Source: an uncultured Acidimicrobiales bacterium
Lineage (GTDB): Bacteria; Actinomycetota; Acidimicrobiia; Acidimicrobiales; SZUA-35
DNA length: 64,000 bases
Assembly: GCA_937930695.1 (NCBI GenBank)
Contig: CALHCB010000062.1
Location: forward strand, 1-64,000
Reading direction: 5' to 3'
Positions 19,811 to 26,991 of the stretch are shown here, piece by piece. How positions within the stretch are numbered: the first letter of the stretch is position 1; each line of letters starts with the position of its first letter. The position numbers and the translations under genes were made by a program. The notes beneath the pieces are model-generated. The model did no database searches. It had not been told where the DNA came from and was given only the letters and a program-made list of their open reading frames with translations.

Positions 19811-20719
19811 TCAGCCTTCGGCGCGACGGGCTTTGCGCCCACCTCGACGACCGCCCGTTGCTTGGGTGGCATCGGCACCTTCGCGCTTCGCGCCGATCCA
19901 CGCAGCGCAGTTGAGGTCGGCTCCGGCGAGAACGTCGGCCGCCATGATGGTGTCTTTGACCTCGGCGTGGAGTGGGTTCATGATCGCTGAGGTCATGCCG
20001 TGGCTCATGGACATCGCGAGGAACGTGCCGGTAATGGTGTGGCGAGCAGGCAGGCCGAAGCTGACGTTGGACGCACCGCAGGTCGTATTCACTCCGAGTT
20101 CGTTGCGGAGCCGACCAACGAGGGAAAAGACCTGCTGTCCTGCAGTGCCCATGGCGCCAATTGGCATCACGAGTGGATCGACGACAACGTCCTGTTTCGG
20201 GATGCCGTGATCGGCGGCGCGATTGACGATTTTCTTCGCAACCTCGAAGCGAACATCTGGATCCTCGGAGATGCCGGTCTCGTCGTTGGAGATGGCCACC
20301 ACCGCGGCGCCGTACTTGGCGACGAGAGGGAGAACTCGTTCGAGCACTTCGTCTTCACCGGTCACCGAGTTGATCAGGGGCTTTCCCTGGTAGACGGCAA
20401 TTCCTGCCTCGAGTGCTTCGACGATCGAGGAATCGATCGAGAGTGGAACATCCGTGACGCTCTGGACCAGCTTGATCGCTTTTGCCAGCATCGCGGGCTC
20501 ATCGGCCAGAGGAATACCGGCATTGACATCGAGCATGTGTGCTCCTGCAGCAACCTGTGCCAACGCGTCGGCCTCGACCCGGCTGAAGTCGCCGTCCTTC
20601 ATTTCTGCCGCCAGCAGCTTGCGGCCGGTCGGGTTGATACGTTCGCCAATCATCACGAAGGGTCGACCGAATCCGATCACGACTTCCTTTGTGGCAGAAC
20701 TGATGATGGTGTCTGTCAT
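19811..20719 (-). CDS. Methyltetrahydrofolate:corrinoid methyltransferase-like protein (pterin-binding, DHPS fold)
   Basis: MIGERINPTGRKLLAAEMKDGDFSRVEADALAQVAAGAHMLDVNAG...PLSIDSS...PLINSVTGE...VVDPLVMPIG; C-terminus GGRRGGRKARRAEG. Confidence 0.9.
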   Translation of the reverse strand: MTDTIISSATKEVVIGFGRPFVMIGERINPTGRKLLAAEMKDGDFSRVEADALAQVAAGAHMLDVNAGIPLADEPAMLAKAIKLVQSVTDVPLSIDSSIVEALEAGIAVYQGKPLINSVTGEDEVLERVLPLVAKYGAAVVAISNDETGISEDPDVRFEVAKKIVNRAADHGIPKQDVVVDPLVMPIGAMGTAGQQVFSLVGRLRNELGVNTTCGASNVSFGLPARHTITGTFLAMSMSHGMTSAIMNPLHAEVKDTIMAADVLAGADLNCAAWIGAKREGADATQATGGRRGGRKARRAEG

Positions 20720-21156
20720 GACGGGTCTCCGGAGTGAGGGAATTCGACTGTGGGTGGTGGGTTGCTTGTGGACGCAGCCTCGAGGGCTGTCGCGGCGTCG
20801 GCGATGACACGTTCGGACTCGGGTCGAGCTGGGTCCCAGCCGCCGGTCGCGACGAAGGCATCGAGCTGTTGGATCGGGAAGGCCGCATCGAGCCGGGCGG
20901 CTTCCGCTTTTGCGGCTGCGACGTAGTTGTCGTCTTCGGTGGGAGTGGCGACTTGGCGCCATTCGGCCACGTAGGCCGACGAGGTGGTGATGTCGGCGAC
21001 CATTGCGGCCCGATCGATGGCTTTCTGAAACCGGGGCAGAAGCAGTTCTTGATGTTTTGCACTTCGTGCCTCGCCGCGAGTTCGCGGCGGGACACCATTG
21101 ACCTGGGCTGGAATGTCGCGCCAATAAATGGTGATGAGCTGGGGGCCGCGAGCCAT
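20716..21156 (-). CDS. Virulence_fact-domain (pfam13769-like) protein of unknown function
   Basis: LITIYWRDIPAQVNGVPPRTRGEARSAKHQELLLPRFQKAIDRAAM; translationally overlaps the methyltransferase start (ATGA). Confidence 0.65.
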   Translation of the reverse strand: MARGPQLITIYWRDIPAQVNGVPPRTRGEARSAKHQELLLPRFQKAIDRAAMVADITTSSAYVAEWRQVATPTEDDNYVAAAKAEAARLDAAFPIQQLDAFVATGGWDPARPESERVIADAATALEAASTSNPPPTVEFPHSGDPS

Positions 21157-21159
21157 GGT

Positions 21160-21789
21160 TCAGATTCTCTCTGCAGTGGTTCGGTGGCGGTCGATCTCGA
21201 CGACCACGTCGTGAAAGGGGTCGAGCCCGGTGTGCCGGACCTCGAACTCGAGGCCGAGCTGGGACGCTGCGTCGCGCCCTTTCTCCGTGAGCGCAGCCAA
21301 CTGCTCGGGGTCTGAGGTCTGGGCGAGGTAGACCACGCGTTTGTAGTGAGCGAACATCATGCCGATCAGCTCCGGGTGCTTGTCCAGCTTGAACGTCTTC
21401 CAGATGAGCTGATCAAAGTGACGAGCCAGGTAGTCGGTGAGGAAGAAGGTTCCGAGCTCTGCCTCGTGGAGTTCTGCGAAGTCGATCGACCCGGTGAAGA
21501 ACTCATAGCAGTGCGCGCCCGGGATGCGCTCGACATCGAGACCGTCTGCGACCATGTCGCTGATTGCGGCATCGAGAAGGCCGCCAGTTCCACAATCGGC
21601 GTACCCGATGAGCACACGATCGTGGGCCTCGGTGAGATGTGCGTCAATCGACTCGCGGAGCGCAGGAACAATCTGCTCCGGTCGATTGTGCAGCGGTGCG
21701 GGCAGATAGTGAACGTCAAGCCGACCGGTTGGGTCCCATGACGGGGTGAGGCTACGAATCTCTCGGACGAGAGCGCCGCATGCGATCAT
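21160..21789 (-). CDS. DUF1638-like protein
   Basis: MIACGALVREI...VLIGYADCGTGGLLDAAI...PGAHCYEFFTG, three Cys in motifs I associate with DUF1638; start inferred within ORF 21160..21903. Confidence 0.7.
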   Translation of the reverse strand: MIACGALVREIRSLTPSWDPTGRLDVHYLPAPLHNRPEQIVPALRESIDAHLTEAHDRVLIGYADCGTGGLLDAAISDMVADGLDVERIPGAHCYEFFTGSIDFAELHEAELGTFFLTDYLARHFDQLIWKTFKLDKHPELIGMMFAHYKRVVYLAQTSDPEQLAALTEKGRDAASQLGLEFEVRHTGLDPFHDVVVEIDRHRTTAERI

Positions 21790-21820
21790 GAGCGTCCTGC
21801 TGGCGGATGCGAGAGGCCGT

Positions 21821-22522
21821 TCAGCCTGTTCGGGCTGCACGCTGCTCCGCCACGAGGGTCTTCGCTGTTTCTGCCGCAACTGCGGCGTCACGACAGTACG
21901 CATCGGCGCCGACTGCCTCGCCGAACTCTTCGTTCAACGGGGCACCACCGACAAGCACGATGAAGTCATCACGAAGTCCGCGCTCGGTGAGCGTGTCAAT
22001 GACGACCTTCATGTAGGGCATCGTGGTGGTCAGAAGTGCGGACATGCCGAGGATGTCTGGCTTGTGCTCTTCGAGTGCGGCGATGAACTCGTCGGTGTCG
22101 GTGTTGATGCCAAGGTCGAAGACTTCAAATCCCGCACCTTCGAGCATCATGGCCACGAGGTTCTTCCCGATGTCGTGGATGTCGCCCTTGACGGTGCCGA
22201 TGACGACGGTGCCGATTGGCTCTGCGCCTGTTTCTGCGAGAAGCGGACGCAGAATGGTCATGCCGGCCTTCATTGCATTGGCGGCAAGCAGCACCTCTGG
22301 AACGAAAAGAATGCCGTCGCGAAAGTCGATACCGACGATGCGCATACCCTCAACGAGTGCGTCGTTCAGGGTCTTGTCCGGACCCCAGCCTCGACTGAGG
22401 AGGATGTTGGTTCCCTCGGCGATTTCGTCGGCGAGTCCGTCGTAGAGATCATCATGCATTTGAGCGACAAGATCGTCATCGCTCAAGCTGGAGAGGTCGA
22501 TTTCTTCTTCAGGCTCTGTCAT
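21821..22522 (-). CDS. Corrinoid (cobalamin-binding) methyltransferase protein, MtbC/MtaC-like
   Basis: B12 motif GTVKGDIHDIGKNLVAMMLEGAGFEVFDLG and VLVGGAPLNEEFGEAVGADAYCRDA. Confidence 0.93.
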   Translation of the reverse strand: MTEPEEEIDLSSLSDDDLVAQMHDDLYDGLADEIAEGTNILLSRGWGPDKTLNDALVEGMRIVGIDFRDGILFVPEVLLAANAMKAGMTILRPLLAETGAEPIGTVVIGTVKGDIHDIGKNLVAMMLEGAGFEVFDLGINTDTDEFIAALEEHKPDILGMSALLTTTMPYMKVVIDTLTERGLRDDFIVLVGGAPLNEEFGEAVGADAYCRDAAVAAETAKTLVAEQRAARTG

Positions 22523-22596
22523 TTCACCACTCTCGTGCGTGACCCGCAGTAGGCACCGCGAGGCATTGAGGCATTGCTGATCTGCCGACTTACTTG

Positions 22597-22633
22597 ACTT
22601 CCATGATGTGAGAAGGCACCGTATCATGGAAGT
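22597..22633. promoter_or_regulatory. Perfect 11-bp inverted repeat, candidate operator
   Basis: ACTTCCATGAT - 15 nt - ATCATGGAAGT in the divergent intergenic region between corrinoid operon and IclR gene. Confidence 0.6.
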
Positions 22634-22639
22634 TGTAAA

Positions 22640-22662
22640 CTGGACAAGAGTCCAGCTTGTCC
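22640..22662. promoter_or_regulatory. Two overlapping inverted repeats, candidate operator
   Basis: CTGGAC-AAGA-GTCCAG (22640-22655) and GGACAAG-agtccag-CTTGTCC (22642-22662). Confidence 0.5.
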
Positions 22663-22837
22663 TTTTCCACTAGCCGGAAGCGGTATCGAATCGCCTCCGA
22701 CACTCACAGAGATGGCAGTCCTTCATGCTTTTCTGCATCGCCGCAGCTACCAGCTGCGGCCAATCTGAGAGTCCAAGAACAACCCCGCCAGAACCAGCGG
22801 AGAACGGTCATTGCTCGGTGGGACCCCGAGGTGTCCG

Positions 22838-23584
22838 GTGAGTGGGGTTCAAAGCGTTGGTCGCGCCTTTTCGCTCCTTGAGGCAGTTGGAAGCGAGCCT
22901 GCAAGTTTGACCGAACTCGCTCGTCGTGTCGGCCTCCCGATCAGCACCGCAAGCCGGCTGCTCGCAACCTTGGAGTCTCTCGGTGCTATCGAGCGACTCG
23001 ACGATGTTGGGATGTACCGAATCGGGCCGTCCATTGTGAAAATGGCGTCGAGTATTGACTCGTCGGCCAGCTTGTCGACGATTGCGCAGCCTGAGCTCGA
23101 ACAGCTCGCCAGACTCGTTCGCGAAGCCTGCGGGTTGTCAGTCGCGGCGGGCTACACCATGCACTACATCAACCAGATCGATAGCGACCAGCCGATCCAG
23201 GTTCGGGACTGGGTCGGAATCAGAATTCCCCTTCACCTGATCTCTGCTGGTCTGGTGGTGATGGCTCACTGGCCAGACGAGGCAGTCGACAGCTTTCTCG
23301 AGCGCGATCTCTATGCCCCGACGACTCGATCCGTCACCGATCCGACCAAGATTCGCGATCGCCTTGCCAGGATTCGTGAGCAAGGTGTTGCGTGGACCGC
23401 CGAGGAACTCGAGCTCGGTATCACCTCCTGCTCTGCGCCGGTGTTCAATGGCAACGGCGAGATTGTTTGCGCGGTGAGTGTCCACGGGCCTTCCTTCCGG
23501 TTCCCCGGCAACAACCCGCGAAAGATCGAGACCGAATTGGTGCGGGCCGCGAGTCGAATCTCTGAGACCCTCGGCCCCTTGTGA
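22838..23584 (+). CDS. IclR family transcriptional regulator
   Basis: SGVQSVGRAFSLLEAVGSEPASLTELARRVGLPISTASRLLATLESLGAIERL; C-terminal IclR effector domain; GTG start inferred. Confidence 0.92.
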   Translation: MSGVQSVGRAFSLLEAVGSEPASLTELARRVGLPISTASRLLATLESLGAIERLDDVGMYRIGPSIVKMASSIDSSASLSTIAQPELEQLARLVREACGLSVAAGYTMHYINQIDSDQPIQVRDWVGIRIPLHLISAGLVVMAHWPDEAVDSFLERDLYAPTTRSVTDPTKIRDRLARIREQGVAWTAEELELGITSCSAPVFNGNGEIVCAVSVHGPSFRFPGNNPRKIETELVRAASRISETLGPL

Positions 23585-24369
23585 GCCCGTTCGATCCGGT
23601 TCCTCACCGAGACGAGATCACCGCAATGGTCCAGGAGGCCAGTAGGGCATCGCTCCGCTGGTTCCGGCAAGGAGAACTCGCGGTACAGAACAAGGCGGGG
23701 GCCGGCTTCGATCCGGTAACCGATGCTGACCGCTCCGTCGAACGGGAGATTCGGGCCTCGCTGACCAAGTGGTTTCCCGACCACGCGATTCTTGGCGAAG
23801 AAGATGGCGAGACCGGCGACGGGCCGTGTCGGTGGGTCATTGATCCGATCGATGGGACCCGGGCATTCGTGTCCGGACAGCCGATGTGGGGGACGCTGCT
23901 CGGTCTCCAAGTCGAGGGTCAGCCCGTCGCCGGATGGCTCCACGTGCCGGTAGTCGGCGAAACGTACGTCGCGGTTGGTGGCCAGGGGCAGTTCCATGAC
24001 AGGGAAGGCTCGCGATCCCTCTGCACGTCGGACGTGACGAATCTGGCCGACGCCACGATGTTGTGTACCCACCCGTCGATGTTCGTCACCGAAGATGAAG
24101 TCGCAGCGTTCGCTCGGGTGACCGAAGCATGTCGGTTGACTCGGTTCAGTGGTGATTGTGTGAATTACGGATTAGTCGCCACCGGCGATGCTGACCTGGT
24201 CGTCGAGAACCAGTTGCAGCCCTACGACATCATTCCCCTCGTGCCGATCATCGAGGCCGCCGGCGGTGTCATTACCGATCGGGCCGGTGGACCGCCGACC
24301 AATGGGGGTTGGGCCATCGCTGCAGCAACTCCCGAGCTCCACGCCGCCACCCTCAACCTCCTCAACTGA
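23581..24369 (+). CDS. Inositol monophosphatase / histidinol-phosphatase (HisN-like) family protein
   Basis: DPVTDADRSVEREIRA, ILGEEDGE, WVIDPIDGTRAFVSG; overlaps IclR stop. Confidence 0.88.
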   Translation: MSPFDPVPHRDEITAMVQEASRASLRWFRQGELAVQNKAGAGFDPVTDADRSVEREIRASLTKWFPDHAILGEEDGETGDGPCRWVIDPIDGTRAFVSGQPMWGTLLGLQVEGQPVAGWLHVPVVGETYVAVGGQGQFHDREGSRSLCTSDVTNLADATMLCTHPSMFVTEDEVAAFARVTEACRLTRFSGDCVNYGLVATGDADLVVENQLQPYDIIPLVPIIEAAGGVITDRAGGPPTNGGWAIAAATPELHAATLNLLN

Positions 24370-24395
24370 CTCTCCTCCTCTCACCCGCTTCCCGG

Positions 24396-24441
24396 ATTGG
24401 TGGAGTGAGAGCGCCAAACACGACCGTTTGCCTCCACCAAT
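24396..24441. repeat. 46-nt palindromic repeat, copy 1
   Basis: ATTGGTGGAGTGAGAGCGCCAAACACGACCGTTTGCCTCCACCAAT; 10-bp outer stem. Confidence 0.85.
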
Positions 24442-24456
24442 GCGCCAGGTGTGAGG

Positions 24457-24502
24457 ATTGGTGGAGTGCGACGGCCAAACACGACCGTTTGCCTCCACCA
24501 AT
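24457..24502. repeat. 46-nt palindromic repeat, copy 2
   Basis: ATTGGTGGAGTGCGACGGCCAAACACGACCGTTTGCCTCCACCAAT; 43/46 identical to copy 1, offset 61 nt. Confidence 0.85.
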
Positions 24503-24614
24503 GTGGGCCCCTACGCGGATTGGTGGCTTCCCCGATGGCTCGTTGGATGGCGCGTTCTAGGTTTCGAACTCTCGCCCGGGCCCGCTGGGTGTGACTCGTT
24601 GGAGGGAAACAGCG

Positions 24615-25532
24615 ATGCGAACCACGCTGATAAAGAAGATCGCAACCGGAGTCGTGGCTCTTGGTCTGGGGGCCACTGGAGCAATCGGGCTCGCCGAACC
24701 GCTGCCCGTTGGCGCAGAGTCGCCGCTGCTTCCGCCGGTCGAACGAGGACCTGCCGGCGTTGACGGCGAGATCACCCGCCTCTATGTAGCGCTGCTTGAC
24801 CGTCAACCGGAGAGTGATGGCCTTGAGTACTGGGTCGATCGTCGGCGGGCGGGTATGCCGCTCACTGACATGGTTGCGTTCTTTCGTACGTCGCCCGAGT
24901 TCCAGCAGACGTTTGGAACCCAGCTCAACGCCTCGACTGAGCAGTGGGTCGAATTCATGTACGTCGAGGTGCTCGAGCGTCCATCCGAGCAGGCGGGCAA
25001 GGATTTCTGGGTCGAACTTGTCGAATCGGGCGGCGCCACCAACGAAGACCTCATTGTCTTCTTTGCGGACAGCACTGAGTTCCGAGTGAAGACCGGGACA
25101 GGGCTGGAGGGGCTCATGGCCTTGGTCGACTCGTCAGAAGCGCAGTACGCATCAGAGCCGAACTATCGCTACGAGCGATCAACAGCGAGCCTGGTGGGCA
25201 ACTGGCGTACGACGATCGTTGTCTCAGATGGCGCGGTGAGCGAGCGCTCCTATTCGTACTCGAGCCACTCTGACCCAAGCACCGACGTTGCATGGACGGA
25301 AACCGGCGCCGACGTCGGGACTCATGATGACGGAGCGCCAGCGCTCACCATTCTCGAACTCCACGACGCGTGCCGAGAGCATCTGATGTCCCTCGACAGG
25401 ATCGAGCACCATTTGCTGGTGGAGGTTGATGGATCCGGTCGGATGACCCTTTGCGGTGGCGAGTATCGAACACTCATCGCCGATGCTGCCGACGGCGACT
25501 ACATCCGGATCGAGAACTTCGTCAGCCCTTAG
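24615..25532 (+). CDS. Secreted DUF4214-domain protein
   Basis: Signal peptide MRTTLIKKIATGVVALGLGATGAIGLAEP; RLYVALLDRQPESDGLEYWVDRRRAGMPLTDMVAFFRTSPEF and a second similar unit. Confidence 0.75.
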   Translation: MRTTLIKKIATGVVALGLGATGAIGLAEPLPVGAESPLLPPVERGPAGVDGEITRLYVALLDRQPESDGLEYWVDRRRAGMPLTDMVAFFRTSPEFQQTFGTQLNASTEQWVEFMYVEVLERPSEQAGKDFWVELVESGGATNEDLIVFFADSTEFRVKTGTGLEGLMALVDSSEAQYASEPNYRYERSTASLVGNWRTTIVVSDGAVSERSYSYSSHSDPSTDVAWTETGADVGTHDDGAPALTILELHDACREHLMSLDRIEHHLLVEVDGSGRMTLCGGEYRTLIADAADGDYIRIENFVSP

Positions 25533-25548
25533 GTGCTCGACCGTCAGT

Positions 25549-25594
25549 ATTGGTGGAGCGAGAAGGCCAAAAACGGCCGTGTGGGTCCACCAAT
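25549..25594. repeat. 46-nt palindromic repeat, copy 3
   Basis: ATTGGTGGAGCGAGAAGGCCAAAAACGGCCGTGTGGGTCCACCAAT; 38/46 identical to copy 1, located between convergent genes. Confidence 0.8.
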
Positions 25595-25616
25595 CCGGAA
25601 GGCGGGGCGGGAGGGG

Positions 25617-26867
25617 CTAGCCGAGTTTGCGGAGTTCGGCGCTGCGGATGTAGGTGACGGCGACGGTGACGAAGGCGACGACGGCAGCGAAGCTGATCGT
25701 ATCGCCCGTCCCGATTCGGTCTGCGATGGCACCCAGACCGAGCGCCCCGATTGGCATGAGCCCGGCCTGCGACATTGCGTAGACCCCCATGACTCGACCC
25801 ATCAGCTTCTGTGGTGTTGAGGACTGGATGAGGCCCTGGTTCATATTGATGTAGAAGCCGCCAGCGAGTCCCATCAGCAGGGCAAGGATCAACACCTGAC
25901 CGAACGTCGAAACCTGACCCATGATGAAAGTAATGGTGGCGCCGGTCATCATCGCTCGTTGGAACGCTGCACCCTTGTTGTTCATGTCGCCTTTCTTCAT
26001 GAGGAAGGCCGACGACAACGCAATGCCGAGTCCCATCAGAGCGAAGGGGACCGCGGCATCCCCAGAGTCCCGATCGAGTTCTTGCTTCACGTGGGCTTGC
26101 AGCGTGACCATGATGGCGGGGTTGATCGTCATGCTGGCCATGAACAACAACAGGAACAGCGTTCGCAGGGCACTGTCCTGCCAGATGTGACGCCCTGCCT
26201 CGGCGAGCTCGGACCGAATGGATCGCTTGGGACCGGAGCTTTCGTTGGGCGGGATCTCGATTCGGAGCAGGAATACGATGCCCGTCACGAGCAATATGCA
26301 CTGGAACCAGAACGCTCCGCTGAAGCCGAATGCATCGCCTGCGAGCTTGGCCAGAACCGGACCAAGAATCAGTGAGGCCGTGATGGCAATGGCGTTGACG
26401 GCAATCGCTCCAAAGAGCTGATCTTTGGAAACGAGGGCCGGCACGAGCGAACTGCGGACGGGTTGGCCGATGGCGGATGCGGTGCCGGCCATAAGCGTCA
26501 GCAGGATCACGACGTTGAGATTCAACTGGTCGGCTCCGGCGAGCACCGCCGCCAGCGCCATGACCGCCGCACCTCCGGCTTGCGTCGCGATCAAGATCCT
26601 GCGACGGTCCCACCGGTCGGCCCAGACGCCAGCCTGAAGCACCAAGAACGCGGCCGGAAGTCCGAGGGTGAAGACAACCAAACCCTGTTCGAACTCACCC
26701 TCATTCAGCCCGTCCAAGACCAGCCAGCCGAATACGAACCGTTGGGCGTTGGCGACCAAGAAGAACCCAACGTTGTTGAACCAAAGGAGTCGAAAGGGGC
26801 GGACCGACATCGGGCCCGGCGGTTTGACAGACTCGGCTTGACCCGCCGGGGGATTCGATGTGGTCAC
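25617..26867 (-). CDS. MFS transporter
   Basis: RPFRLLWFNNVGFFLVANAQRFVFGWLVLD..., GVWADRWDRRRILI; multi-TM. Confidence 0.88.
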   Translation of the reverse strand: MTTSNPPAGQAESVKPPGPMSVRPFRLLWFNNVGFFLVANAQRFVFGWLVLDGLNEGEFEQGLVVFTLGLPAAFLVLQAGVWADRWDRRRILIATQAGGAAVMALAAVLAGADQLNLNVVILLTLMAGTASAIGQPVRSSLVPALVSKDQLFGAIAVNAIAITASLILGPVLAKLAGDAFGFSGAFWFQCILLVTGIVFLLRIEIPPNESSGPKRSIRSELAEAGRHIWQDSALRTLFLLLFMASMTINPAIMVTLQAHVKQELDRDSGDAAVPFALMGLGIALSSAFLMKKGDMNNKGAAFQRAMMTGATITFIMGQVSTFGQVLILALLMGLAGGFYINMNQGLIQSSTPQKLMGRVMGVYAMSQAGLMPIGALGLGAIADRIGTGDTISFAAVVAFVTVAVTYIRSAELRKLG

Positions 26868-26991
26868 GACAGCACTATTCCAGAAGGCTGTGCCTTCACC
26901 GCATTTTCGATCGCCGCGTCGACCTTGGGTCAGCCATCATTTGCTGCTTGCCGACGGTAGATCGAGTGTCCGCCGTTGTACCGTCAAGCCG

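Noticed and set aside
22523-22640. Cobalamin riboswitch upstream of the corrinoid operon
   Set aside because: Looked for B12-box-like sequence and saw none; the inverted repeats fit protein operators better.
24396-24530. Possible short CRISPR array
   Set aside because: Only two full copies with a 15-nt gap, the repeat itself is a long palindrome, and there are no cas genes.
24555-24600. tRNA-like T-arm string (GGTTTCGAACTC)
   Set aside because: Flanking bases do not form a T-stem and no acceptor stem or anticodon arm could be drawn.
24396-25594. Integron attC-type cassette boundaries
   Set aside because: Repeat ends are ATTGGTG/CACCAAT rather than RYYYAAC/GTTRRRY, and no integrase is present.
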